Positions 16,033 to 24,198 of a DNA stretch of 64,000 nucleotides are shown one piece after another (the stretch's first letter is position 1; the number at the start of each line of letters is the position of its first letter). The DNA is taken from contig NZ_CP015637.1 in NCBI RefSeq assembly GCF_001708445.1, forward strand, positions 2,295,001 to 2,359,000. Reading direction: 5' to 3'. The notes beneath the pieces are model-generated. The model was not told where the DNA came from and did not search any database. It worked only from the letters and a program-made list of their open reading frames with translations. Both the position numbers and the translations under genes were made by a program. This DNA is from Pseudomonas fluorescens (GTDB lineage: Bacteria > Pseudomonadota > Gammaproteobacteria > Pseudomonadales > Pseudomonadaceae).

Positions 16033-17048
16033 CAGCGGGCTCCCTGCACGGCCACGGCCCTGCCGGTTTCGAACGACTCGATACAGGCGCGGGCGATCGC
16101 CAGGGCGGCGCGCGCGTCTTCACCACTGGCCATGGGCTTGGCGCCGCTGCGCAAGCAGTCGACAAAGTGGTTGAGTTCGGCGATGTAGGCGTCGCGCAGC
16201 AGGTCGGTGTCCATACGCTGGGTGTCGGCCTGGATGCCCTGGGCCAGGTAGCGCACCAGGTCGGAGTCGTTGAGGCTGCCCATGCTCAGCATGCCGGCGC
16301 TGCCGAACACTTCGCCGCGCACGTCGTAGCCGTACACTGCCTGGAAGTTGGCCTCGGCGGTGGCGATGGCGCCGTTGTCGAAGCGGATCGCGACCACGGC
16401 GGTGTCGAGGAAGCCTTTGCTTTTGTACTCCGGCGCGATCAGTGCGTCGGCCATCACATACACCTGCACCGCTTCGGCACCGGGGTTGAGGTAGCGCAGG
16501 GTGTCGAAGTCGTGGATCAGGGTTTCCAGGAAGATCACCCATTGCGGCGAATTGGCCGGGTTATTGAGTGCCGGGTCGCGGGTCAGCGAGCGCAACAGCT
16601 GCGGCGTGCCGATGCGGCCGGCCGCCACGTCGAGGTGGGCGGTGCGGAAGCTCTTGGCGAAGCGCCGATTGAAACCGACCTGCAGCGGCACGCGCGCATC
16701 GGCCGCGGCGGCAATGGCGCGGTCGGCTTCGTCGAGGGTGATGGCCATGGGTTTTTCGCAGAAGATCCCCTTGCCGGCGCGAGCGGCGCTGATCACCAGT
16801 TCGGCGTGGCTGCGGGCGGGGGCGGCGATGAGGACGCCGTCGATGTCCGGGTCGTCGAGCAACTGCTGCGGGTCGGTGTAGACCTTGTCCACCCCCAGTT
16901 CGGCTGCCAGGCGTGCGGCTTGGCCGGGAGTGGGGTCGGCGATGGCGGCGAGGGTCGCGCCGGGGATGTGTCGCGCAGCGGTCAAGCCGTGGAAGCTTCC
17001 CATGCGACCAGCACCGATCAAGCCCAGGCGGATGTTCTGTGTACTCAT
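16032..17048 (-). CDS. Gfo/Idh/MocA family NAD(P)-dependent dehydrogenase
   Basis: 338 residues. The Rossmann start LGLIGAGRMGSFHGLTAARHIPGATLAAIADP, the family motif EKPMAITLDEADRA with the conserved Lys, and LETLIHDFDTLRYLNPG (HDxD, catalytic His) place it in the inositol 2-dehydrogenase-like branch. It oxidises a cyclic polyol or sugar. Start 17048 gives the standard MSTQNIRLGLIG opening; the 48 extra bases upstream overlap the sigma-54 promoter and are unlikely to be translated. First gene of a three-gene operon. Confidence 0.87.
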   Translation of the reverse strand: MSTQNIRLGLIGAGRMGSFHGLTAARHIPGATLAAIADPTPGQAARLAAELGVDKVYTDPQQLLDDPDIDGVLIAAPARSHAELVISAARAGKGIFCEKPMAITLDEADRAIAAAADARVPLQVGFNRRFAKSFRTAHLDVAAGRIGTPQLLRSLTRDPALNNPANSPQWVIFLETLIHDFDTLRYLNPGAEAVQVYVMADALIAPEYKSKGFLDTAVVAIRFDNGAIATAEANFQAVYGYDVRGEVFGSAGMLSMGSLNDSDLVRYLAQGIQADTQRMDTDLLRDAYIAELNHFVDCLRSGAKPMASGEDARAALAIARACIESFETGRAVAVQGAR

Positions 17049-17105
17049 GAAATGACCCCTTTTTATTGTTGGCCGCAGGACAGCCCTGACTGGCAAAGGG
17101 GCAGG

Positions 17106-17121
17106 AGCAAAGGTTATGCCA
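17106..17121 (-). promoter_or_regulatory. Sigma-54 (-24/-12) promoter of the dehydrogenase operon
   Basis: On the minus strand TGGCATAACCTTTGCT matches the RpoN consensus (TGGCAC-N5-TTGCA/T) with the invariant GG and GC at the correct spacing. Transcription would start about 12 bases further on, leaving a leader of roughly 45 bases before the ATG at 17048. The divergent gene encodes a sigma-54 activator, which supports the call. Confidence 0.8.
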
Positions 17122-17184
17122 ATTTATAAGTAACTGATAATTAACAGTTTATAAAATACAATAAACAAAATGTGTTCATTCTGA

Positions 17185-17208
17185 TGACATGCCTATACTG
17201 ACATGTCA
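17185..17208. promoter_or_regulatory. Candidate activator-binding (enhancer) site
   Basis: TGACATG (17185-17191) is repeated 14 bases later inside the palindrome TGACATGTCA (17199-17208). The repeats lie 64-87 bp upstream of the -24 element and just ahead of the activator gene. This is the expected place for a sigma-54 activator site that also allows autoregulation. Inferred from position and symmetry. Confidence 0.5.
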
Positions 17209-17233
17209 AAAACATGAACATGGGTACCTCACG

Positions 17234-19207
17234 ATGAGCATGGCGTTCAGCATGCAAGACCTCGACTACCTGACGGCCCTGGGGCCGGCGGCGCTGAACG
17301 ACGGCCCCATTGCCGCGCTGGAACACGCGTGGCGCGCGTGCCTGGCCGGTCAGGTGCAGCGCCCGGTCGAGGTGCGCCAGGTGATCTGGGACTCGTGGCG
17401 GCGCAGTGTCGATGCTGGTATCGACCCGCAGGACAGCCAATACCGCTTCGCCGCCGCCGACACGCTGGCGACCACCCTGGCCAGCCACCGCGTGCTGATC
17501 GCCGCCGCCGCGCAAGTCATGCACGGCTTGTTGGCCTACAACCCTCGCGGCCATATCAACCTCACCGACGCCGACGGCATCACCCTGTATTTCTGCGGGC
17601 TGGACATCACCCCCGTCGGCAGTCGCCTGCTCGAATCAGTCCAGGGCACCAATTGCACCGGCCTGGCCCTGGCCGAAGACCGCCTGGTGTACGTGCTGGC
17701 CGAGGAGAACTTCGGCAGTGGCCTGCGCCAACGCCGCATGCACTGCGCCGCCGCGCCGATCAGGAATGCCCAGGGCCAGACCCTGGCGATGCTGACCCTC
17801 ACTGCCGAGCCCGGCTGGTTTCACTTTCACACCCTCGGCACCGTGCAAGCCGCCGCCGAAGCGGTCTCTCGTCAGATGGCCCTGCAAGCGCTGTTGGAAG
17901 AGCAGCAAACCGTGCTCGAAGTCCTCAACGAGGGCCTGGTGGTGCTCGATGAGCGTGGCTGCATCAAGGCGCTCAACCGTTATGCCCGGCAACTGTTCGG
18001 AGTGGGGCTGGAACTGATCGGCAGCCCGTTCCAGCGCCTGGGCCGCAGTGAGTTGAGTGACGCCATTCTTCTACGCGGCGGTGAGTCGGTGCGTGACCTC
18101 GATTGCACCTTCCACCTGCACGACCGCAGCCAGCTCGCCTGCCTGGTCTCGGTGTGCCCGTTGGAGCAGGGCGGGGTGATCGTGTCACTGCGCGAGAACC
18201 GCCGCATCCGCGAAATCACCCGGCGCATCATCAGCACCCAGGCCCGCTATACCTTCGACACCATCCAGGGCACGTCGCGGGCGATCCAGGACGCGCTGCA
18301 CCTGGGGCGTATCGCCAGTCGCAGTGAATCCACCACCCTGATCCTCGGCGAAAGCGGCACCGGCAAGGAACTGTTCGCCCAGGCCATCCACAACGCCAGC
18401 GACCGCGCCAACGGCCCGTTCGTGGCGGTCAACTGCGGCGCGATCCCACGCGATCTGGTGCAAAGCGAGCTGTTCGGGCATGTCGAAGGCGCATTCACCG
18501 GCTCGGCCCGTGGCGGGTCGGCGGGCAAGTTTGAACTGGCGGATGGCGGTACGATCTTTCTGGATGAGATTGGCGATATGTCCTTCGACGCTCAGGTCAG
18601 CCTGCTGCGCGTATTACAGGAAGGCGAGATCACCCGCGTCGGCGCGAAAAACTCACGGCAGGTGGACGTGCGCATCATCGCCGCGACCCACCGCAACCTT
18701 AGCCAGGCGGTGGCCGAAGGCGCGTTCCGTGAAGACCTCTACTACCGCCTCAACGTACTGAACCTGACCGTACCGCCGTTGCGCATGCGCCGTGAAGACA
18801 TCCCGTTGCTGGCGCGGCACTTCCTTACACGCTGTGCTCGTTCGCTGCGTAAAGCGGTGCAGGGCTTTGCCCCGGATGCGCTGGAATTGCTCTCGGCCTA
18901 CGCCTGGCCGGGCAATGTGCGCGAGCTGGAAAACAGCATCGAGCGCGCCACCAACCTGGCGACAGGCGAGTGGATCCAGGCGGCCGATCTGCCTCTGGAA
19001 ACCAGACCGCGCGCCACGCTGCGCCACCACGAACCTCAGCCCGCCCAGGACCTGAGCAGCCACGAAATGCACGCCATCGTCGCCACGCTCAAAAGCACCG
19101 GCGGCAACATCCGCCTGGCCGCCCGGCAACTGAACGTATCGCGGGGTGGGTTGTACAACAAGATGAGTCGATTCGGCCTGAATGCCGGCGATTTTCGCGG
19201 CGCGTAA
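17234..19207 (+). CDS. Sigma-54-dependent transcriptional activator, AcoR type
   Basis: 657 residues. N-terminal GAF-type sensor (about 60-220, including GHINLTDADGITLYFCG and LLESVQGTNCTGLAL), PAS-like segment (about 225-320), AAA+ domain with Walker A GESGTGKE (about 372), sigma-54 contact GAFTGS (419-424), DEIGDM and R-finger regions, and a C-terminal Fis helix-turn-helix (GGNIRLAARQLNVSRGGLYNKM). ATG 17234 is chosen as it starts the family-like sequence, but the ribosome site is weak. It very probably drives the divergent sigma-54 promoter. The ligand is unknown, presumably the operon's sugar or polyol. Confidence 0.92.
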   Translation: MSMAFSMQDLDYLTALGPAALNDGPIAALEHAWRACLAGQVQRPVEVRQVIWDSWRRSVDAGIDPQDSQYRFAAADTLATTLASHRVLIAAAAQVMHGLLAYNPRGHINLTDADGITLYFCGLDITPVGSRLLESVQGTNCTGLALAEDRLVYVLAEENFGSGLRQRRMHCAAAPIRNAQGQTLAMLTLTAEPGWFHFHTLGTVQAAAEAVSRQMALQALLEEQQTVLEVLNEGLVVLDERGCIKALNRYARQLFGVGLELIGSPFQRLGRSELSDAILLRGGESVRDLDCTFHLHDRSQLACLVSVCPLEQGGVIVSLRENRRIREITRRIISTQARYTFDTIQGTSRAIQDALHLGRIASRSESTTLILGESGTGKELFAQAIHNASDRANGPFVAVNCGAIPRDLVQSELFGHVEGAFTGSARGGSAGKFELADGGTIFLDEIGDMSFDAQVSLLRVLQEGEITRVGAKNSRQVDVRIIAATHRNLSQAVAEGAFREDLYYRLNVLNLTVPPLRMRREDIPLLARHFLTRCARSLRKAVQGFAPDALELLSAYAWPGNVRELENSIERATNLATGEWIQAADLPLETRPRATLRHHEPQPAQDLSSHEMHAIVATLKSTGGNIRLAARQLNVSRGGLYNKMSRFGLNAGDFRGA

Positions 19208-19547
19208 ATTCAAAATGTGGGAGGGGCAAGCCCTAATGCCGTTCAGTTAAGGCTTTTTTGTAGGAGCGAGCTTGCTCGCGAAAAACGTCAACGATAACGC
19301 GTGTTTCCTGAATCAACGCGGCGCCTGTGAGTTTTTCGCGAGCAAGCAGCCTAAGCGAGGTGCCGAGTGGTGGGGCAAGAGCCCTTTTGGTTACTTTTGG
19401 GGCTCTTTTCCAAAAGTGACCCGCTGTAAGAGCGGAACCCTAAGCAGCCGTTACCGCAGCAACGGATATGTACTCGGTCAAATCCAACCACATGGTCGGC
19501 CCGAAGGCCGCCACGGAAACAAGCCCCCTCCCACATTGATTGCGTGA
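19208..19547 (+). repeat. Truncated MITE/REPIN joined to interspersed hairpin element, copy 2
   Basis: A REP half (19214-19233) leads into the MITE end TAATGCCGTTCAGTTAAG (19234-19251) and a REPIN whose right REP stops after GCGAGCAAGC. The interspersed element starts there and runs to 19473 in forward orientation. A distal segment and a REP half ending near 19537 follow. Core pairings are AAGAGCC (19377-19383) with GGCTCTT (19401-19407), GGTTACTTTTGG (19389-19400) with its near-complement (19410-19421), and the hairpin at 19421-19435. No gene. Confidence 0.85.
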
Positions 19548-20672
19548 CTATTCGGAATAGACGGGGTAGTCGATGTAACCCACCTCCCCCCCACCATACA
19601 TCCCCTCTTCTCGCAGCGGATTCAACGGCCAGCCGTTGAATAGCCGCTGCGGCAGATCCGGGTTGGCAATGAACGGCCGTCCGAAGGCAATCAAATCCGC
19701 CAGCCCGGCTTCCACCAGTTTCGCGCCGCGTTCAGCGGTGTAACGACCGGCATAGATAATGCGGCCGCTGAAGGTGCTGCGCACGGCTTCACGGAAGGTG
19801 TCGGGCAACACGGGGGCGTTGTCCCAGTCGGCTTCGGCGATGGAGACATAGGCGATGCCCGAGGCTTGCAGCACCTTGATCGCTTCGATGTAGGTGTGAT
19901 GCGGGTCTTCTTCCACCAGGCCGATATACACACGGTCCTCATCGGTACCGCTGAACAGCGGCGAAAAACGCACGCCCAACCGTTCCGGCCCCACCACCTT
20001 GCACACCGCCTCGACGATCTCACGCAAAAAGCGCAGGCGATTATCCAGTGAGCCGCCGTATTCGTCGTCACGCTGGTTGGCGTGGGCCGAGATGAACTGG
20101 TTGACTAGGTAGCCGTTGGCCGAATGAATCTCGACCCCGTCAAACCCTGCGTCCAGTGCATTGCGTGCCGCCTGGGCGTAGTGCTGGACCAGTGCCTTGA
20201 CCTCTTGGGTGGTCAACGCACGGGGCACCGGCGGTTGCATCAGCTCGCCCACACCCGGCCCGGTTGCGATAAAGGCTTTGGCTTGCTCGGCTGCCAGTGC
20301 GGACGGCGCAACCGGTGCGGCGCCGTCGGGCTGCAAGGCGTTATGGGACACGCGGCCCACGTGCCACAACTGGGCGAAGATGACCCCGCCCTCGGCGTGC
20401 ACGGCGTCGGTGACTTTGCGCCAGCCGTCAATCTGCGCGGGGGTGTAGATGCCTGGCGTCCAGGCGTAACCCTGGCCACGCGGTTCAATCTGCGTGCCTT
20501 CGCTGACCATAAAGCCGGCCGTCGCGCGCTGGCGGTAATACTCGGCCATCAGGTCGGTGGCGATATCGCCGGGTTGCGCGCTGCGCTGGCGTGTCAGGGG
20601 CGGCAGCACCACACGGTTGTTCAGGGTGTGATGCCCCAGTGAAATCGGGGTACTTAAAACAGAGTGGGTCAT
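19548..20672 (-). CDS. nemA: Old-yellow-enzyme family alkene reductase (NemA-like)
   Basis: 374 residues. FMN-barrel motifs are visible: LFSTPISLG-type opening (MTHSVLSTPISLGHHTLNNRVVLPPLTRQRS), FAQLWHVGRVSH, GFDGVEIHSANGYLVNQF with the catalytic His/Asn context, YGGSLDNRLRFLREIVEAV and IAFGRPFIANPDL. It reduces activated alkenes, quinones, nitroesters and N-ethylmaleimide with NAD(P)H. Start 20672 is supported by GGAAG eight bases upstream. Third gene after nemR and the DJ-1 gene, separated by an 80-bp spacer with a hairpin. Confidence 0.92.
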   Translation of the reverse strand: MTHSVLSTPISLGHHTLNNRVVLPPLTRQRSAQPGDIATDLMAEYYRQRATAGFMVSEGTQIEPRGQGYAWTPGIYTPAQIDGWRKVTDAVHAEGGVIFAQLWHVGRVSHNALQPDGAAPVAPSALAAEQAKAFIATGPGVGELMQPPVPRALTTQEVKALVQHYAQAARNALDAGFDGVEIHSANGYLVNQFISAHANQRDDEYGGSLDNRLRFLREIVEAVCKVVGPERLGVRFSPLFSGTDEDRVYIGLVEEDPHHTYIEAIKVLQASGIAYVSIAEADWDNAPVLPDTFREAVRSTFSGRIIYAGRYTAERGAKLVEAGLADLIAFGRPFIANPDLPQRLFNGWPLNPLREEGMYGGGEVGYIDYPVYSE

Positions 20673-20706
20673 TCGAGAACTTCCAAATTGAGGACAAGCG
20701 AAGGCA

Positions 20707-20730
20707 TTGGCGACTCCAGGGAGTCGCCAA
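20707..20730. terminator. Intercistronic hairpin between the DJ-1 gene and nemA
   Basis: Perfect 11-bp arms TTGGCGACTCC (20707-20717) and GGAGTCGCCAA (20720-20730) with a two-base loop and no T-run. It may lower read-through into nemA or protect the upstream message. Confidence 0.5.
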
Positions 20731-20751
20731 GCCATCCAGCGTGTCAGGGGT

Positions 20752-21429
20752 TTAAGCGGTGAGTTTCAGCAGGGCCTTGGCCACATCACTGGAGCTGGCA
20801 GGGTTCTGCCCGGTGACCAGCAAACCATCTTCGAGGACAAAGGACTGCCAATCCGCGCCCTTTTCATACTTGCCGCCCAGGGCCTTGAAATCATCTTCAA
20901 TCAGGAACGGCACCACATCGGTCAAGCCCACCGCCTTCTCTTCCGAATTGGAGAAGCCGGTGACGCGACGGCCCTTGACCAGCGGCTCGCCATTGACCGC
21001 CTTGACGTGACGCAAGGCACCCGGCGCGTGGCAGACAAAGCCGATAGGTTTGCCGGCCCGCTCGAAGGACTCGATCAGGGCGATGGAAACCGGCGACTCC
21101 GCCAGGTCCCACAGCGGGCCGTGGCCACCTGGGTAGAACACGGTGTCGAAGTCGTCAGCGTTGACCGTGTCCAATTTGACCGTGTTGGCCAGGGCCTGCT
21201 GCGCAGCCGGGTCGGCGGCAAAGCGGCGGGTTTGTTCGGTTTGTGCATCGGGTGCGTCACTGACCGGGTCCAGGGGCGGCTGGCCGCCGGCCGGGGATGC
21301 CAGGACCACCTCGACCCCGGCGTCCTTGAACGCGTAGTACGGCGCGGCAAATTCTTCGAGCCAGAAGCCGGTCTTGCGGCCGGTGTCGCCCAGTTGGTCG
21401 TGAGAGGTCAGTACCATTAATACTTTCAT
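20752..21429 (-). CDS. DJ-1/PfpI family protein (type 1 glutamine amidotransferase-like; glyoxalase III/chaperone type)
   Basis: 225 residues. Nucleophile Cys133 lies in the elbow GFVCHAPGALRHV; Glu26 (FWLEEFAAPYYAFKDAG) and the FYPGGHGPLWDL loop complete the HchA/Hsp31-like site. Family members detoxify methylglyoxal or deglycate proteins. It overlaps nemR by four bases (ATGA) and precedes nemA, so it is part of an electrophile-stress operon. Confidence 0.9.
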   Translation of the reverse strand: MKVLMVLTSHDQLGDTGRKTGFWLEEFAAPYYAFKDAGVEVVLASPAGGQPPLDPVSDAPDAQTEQTRRFAADPAAQQALANTVKLDTVNADDFDTVFYPGGHGPLWDLAESPVSIALIESFERAGKPIGFVCHAPGALRHVKAVNGEPLVKGRRVTGFSNSEEKAVGLTDVVPFLIEDDFKALGGKYEKGADWQSFVLEDGLLVTGQNPASSSDVAKALLKLTA

Positions 21430-22055
21430 GTTCCAGTGCCTCGATCGATGTGAATGTCAGTGTGTTCAGGGCAACCCAACATCTGTCGGGTCAGCCACAG
21501 CGCCTGATCAAAAGGCGCAGACGTACGGGTGATCTTGTTCATGACGCTGGTGCCCAGCCATAACGCATACAGCTGATGGGCGAGATCCCTTGGGCTGTGT
21601 TCAAGCACCAGGGAACCGTCTTCAACGCCGCGCTGCATGGCCTCGGCGAGCATTTGGATAGTGCGCGAGGTGCCACGATGCAGCGCCAATCGCATGGGCT
21701 CTGAAAGGTCTGACACCTCCGCACCGAGTTTGACGGCAAGGCATTTGCCTGCATCGGTGCAGCCGGTCTGGTTGTCGATCCAGGCTTGCCAATAGCGCAT
21801 CAACTTGGCCTGCTGGGATAACCCCGGCTGGGCGAAGAGTTGCGCCATTCCCTGCACGTAGCGATCAAAGTAGGTGTCAAGCAAGACGACACCAAATGCA
21901 TCCTTGGAATCGAAGTAGTGATAAAACGAACCTTTGGGCACATCGGCGGCTTGCAGTATTTCGTTCAACCCCACGGCGGAAAACCCTTTGCGGCCCACAA
22001 TCGATTGCGCCGTCTCCAGAATGGTCTGCCGTGCACTTTTGGTTTCGCTGTTCAT
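21426..22055 (-). CDS. nemR: TetR family repressor, NemR-like
   Basis: 209 residues. N-terminal helix-turn-helix (ILETAQSIVGRKGFSAVGLNEILQAADVPKGSFYHYFDSKDAF) and a C-terminal sensor domain with Cys99 and Cys105 (NQTGCTDAGKCLAVKLG). E. coli NemR senses electrophiles and hypochlorite through Cys106, so the second Cys is a candidate redox switch. It is first in the operon with DJ-1 and nemA and probably autoregulated through the palindrome at 22073. Confidence 0.88.
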   Translation of the reverse strand: MNSETKSARQTILETAQSIVGRKGFSAVGLNEILQAADVPKGSFYHYFDSKDAFGVVLLDTYFDRYVQGMAQLFAQPGLSQQAKLMRYWQAWIDNQTGCTDAGKCLAVKLGAEVSDLSEPMRLALHRGTSRTIQMLAEAMQRGVEDGSLVLEHSPRDLAHQLYALWLGTSVMNKITRTSAPFDQALWLTRQMLGCPEHTDIHIDRGTGT

Positions 22056-22072
22056 GCTTCACTCCGCCCGAT

Positions 22073-22087
22073 TAGACCAGTCGTCTA
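22073..22087. promoter_or_regulatory. NemR-type operator
   Basis: TAGAC-CAGTC-GTCTA, a 5-5-5 palindrome located 18 bases before the nemR start. It matches the TAGACC/GGTCTA-type sites of NemR relatives, with one arm base changed. It may also affect the divergent GlxA-type gene. Confidence 0.7.
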
Positions 22088-22227
22088 GTGCGTGGAGTGA
22101 ATGTTAGGAGCCGAGCCTTACGCTCACAATGTCATATCCGCAAGGATTCCGGACACGCTGCAAAGGCGGTTGCCGTTTTCCCGGCAGCCACCGACAATCC
22201 CTTCTCCCACGCCCCAGGAGACATGCG

Positions 22228-23169
22228 ATGCACAGCGTTGCGCTGATGGTTTACCCGAACTTCCAATCCTTGAGCCTCAGCCTGGGCTCGGTGTTCGAGT
22301 GCGCGAACCTGCTGCGTGGTGAGCCGGCCTATGAGTTTCACCTGGTGTCGGAAAGCGGCGGCGCGGTGATGACGTCCCAGGGGTTCTCGGTCAATACCAC
22401 GCCGATTCGGCCCGAAGGCTATGACACCCTGATCGTCAGCGGTTACCTGGAATTTCGCCTGCCGGAAGCGAACCTGCTGGCGCTGGTCAAGGCTGCGTCG
22501 CTGCAATCGCGGCGGATTGCCTCGCTGTGCACGGGCATTTTCGTGCTGGCCGAGGCTGGGTTGCTGGAAGGCAAGCGCGCCACCACGCACTGGATTCATG
22601 CGCCGGCTTTTCGCAAGCGCTACCCGGCTATCCAGTTGGAAGACGACAAGCTGTTCATCGTCGACGGCCAGATCTGGACCGGTGCCGGCATGAGCGCCGG
22701 GGTCGACCTGGCGTTGGCGATGGTGGAAAACGACCTGGGCAGCGACCTCGCCCGGCGCATCGCGCGCAAGCTGGTGATTGCCCAGCGTCGCGGCAGTGAA
22801 CAATCGCAGTTGTCCGCCTTGCTGGAACTGGACCCCAAGTCCGACCGCGTGCAACTGGCCCTGGCCTACGCGCGTGAGAACCTCACCCACGATCTGTCCG
22901 TGGACGCCTTGGCCGACGTCGCCCGTCTGAGCCCGCGCCAGTTCAGCCGGGTATTTCGCGAAGAAACCGGGCAGACGCCGGCCAAAGCCATCGAAGCCCT
23001 GCGCGTGGAAGCCGCGCGGGCGATGATGGAAACCAGCCGTCACCCCGTGGAAGTGGTGGCGCGCGAAACCGGCTTCGGTGATCGCGAGCGCATGCGCCAG
23101 GCGTTTCTACGTGCTTTCGGGCAACCGCCCCAGGCGATGCAACAGGCGCTGTTCAATACGCGTGCCTAG
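22228..23169 (+). CDS. GlxA family transcriptional regulator (DJ-1-like domain plus AraC helix-turn-helix)
   Basis: 313 residues. The N-terminal half is a PfpI-like domain (MHSVALMVYPNFQSLSLSLGSVFECAN, SLCTGIFVLAEAGLLEGKRATTHW) and the C-terminal half an AraC-type DNA-binding domain (LSVDALADVARLSPRQFSRVFREETGQTPAKAIE, VARETGFGDRERMRQAFLRAFGQ). Start 22228 follows CCAGGAGACATGCG. It is divergent from nemR, so a link to electrophile control is possible but unproven. Confidence 0.9.
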   Translation: MHSVALMVYPNFQSLSLSLGSVFECANLLRGEPAYEFHLVSESGGAVMTSQGFSVNTTPIRPEGYDTLIVSGYLEFRLPEANLLALVKAASLQSRRIASLCTGIFVLAEAGLLEGKRATTHWIHAPAFRKRYPAIQLEDDKLFIVDGQIWTGAGMSAGVDLALAMVENDLGSDLARRIARKLVIAQRRGSEQSQLSALLELDPKSDRVQLALAYARENLTHDLSVDALADVARLSPRQFSRVFREETGQTPAKAIEALRVEAARAMMETSRHPVEVVARETGFGDRERMRQAFLRAFGQPPQAMQQALFNTRA

Positions 23170-23432
23170 CGGCAGTGGTAAGGGCTTTCGCTCTTGAGTT
23201 CTTCCCCGGTTTTGAGGTCACGGATGGTCACCGTGGCTTTCGGGAAGTTCTGGCAGAACATATTGCGCGAGGAATAGATAGCGCTGCCGTGGCTGGTCAT
23301 CACCATGTTGATCGGAGCGCCCGAGGCGTCGACGGCCGTGACATCGTAGTCACCCGACATCGTTACGCAACCGCCCAAGCTCAGCAGCAGCGCAGCGCCA
23401 ACGAGGTATTTGGAAAAAGACACTGTGTGCAT
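23166..23432 (-). CDS. Small putative lipoprotein
   Basis: 88 residues. A hydrophobic leader with lipobox LSLGGC (Cys22) is followed by a short soluble domain with MFCQNFPKATVTIRDLKTGEE and a C-terminal Cys pair partner (YHCR). No known function recognised. It overlaps the end of the GlxA-type gene by four bases, convergently. Confidence 0.7.
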   Translation of the reverse strand: MHTVSFSKYLVGAALLLSLGGCVTMSGDYDVTAVDASGAPINMVMTSHGSAIYSSRNMFCQNFPKATVTIRDLKTGEELKSESPYHCR

Positions 23433-23512
23433 TTCGCATCCTTGTGAAATTAAGGGCCAGAACGGCCAGCGAGATTAGGAACAGGCCGCCGCGTTTAAGT
23501 TCAACATTGTGT

Positions 23513-24019
23513 TCAATGCAACGCCGCCCGGGTAATCAGGTAACTGGTCAACTGCGGGTCATCGTCCAGCTCGATGGCCTGCACCGGGCGTGGCAGGTTA
23601 TCCAGCACCGTACGCCAGAATGCCTGGGACACTTCATCCTGGTCATAGAAACGCACCAGCCAATCGGCCTCGCCGCTGCACAGCACCTGGGTGGCGATCG
23701 CGCTGCCGATGCCCTTGCGACGATAGCGCTTGAGAATAAACAGGTCGGCCAGTTCCAAGGCATGGATGCCCGGCACTTCGCTGCCCTCGATCAGCAGGAA
23801 GCCGGCGATATAACCGTCGACCAGCAACAGGTTGGCGCTCCATTGCGGGTCTTGCCAATAGCGGTTCAGGTGTTCGTCATGGATGTAGAAACGACCGTCC
23901 GCCTCGACATCTTCCTGCTCCCAGTCCGACGACTCGTAGGCGTAGTACTGGTAAAGATTGCGGATCAACTCGGATGCTTCGGGGCCGGTCTGGATCAATT
24001 CAACGGTGGTTTCAGGCAT
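23513..24019 (-). CDS. GNAT family N-acetyltransferase
   Basis: 168 residues from the Met at 24019 (MPETTVELIQ); a longer frame to 24193 adds an unlikely leader. The acetyl-CoA loop is LADLFILKRYRRKGIGSAIATQVL (R-x-x-G-x-G/A form), followed by WLVRFYDQDEVSQAFWRTVLD. Substrate unknown. Convergent spacer of 80 bp to the small lipoprotein. Confidence 0.83.
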   Translation of the reverse strand: MPETTVELIQTGPEASELIRNLYQYYAYESSDWEQEDVEADGRFYIHDEHLNRYWQDPQWSANLLLVDGYIAGFLLIEGSEVPGIHALELADLFILKRYRRKGIGSAIATQVLCSGEADWLVRFYDQDEVSQAFWRTVLDNLPRPVQAIELDDDPQLTSYLITRAALH

Positions 24020-24198
24020 GGGGCTCTCGGTGAAAAAAAACAGGGCGCCATTGTTCACAAAACCCCGCCCCAGTCCAATAGCGGTCTCCACCTTTCTACT
24101 TGCTGAACCGATTGCAAATAGCGATTGCATTGGCCGAATTCTTGAAACATTTGGAATAAACTTCGCCGACTCGCCCGTTATTCTCAAGGACACCTATT

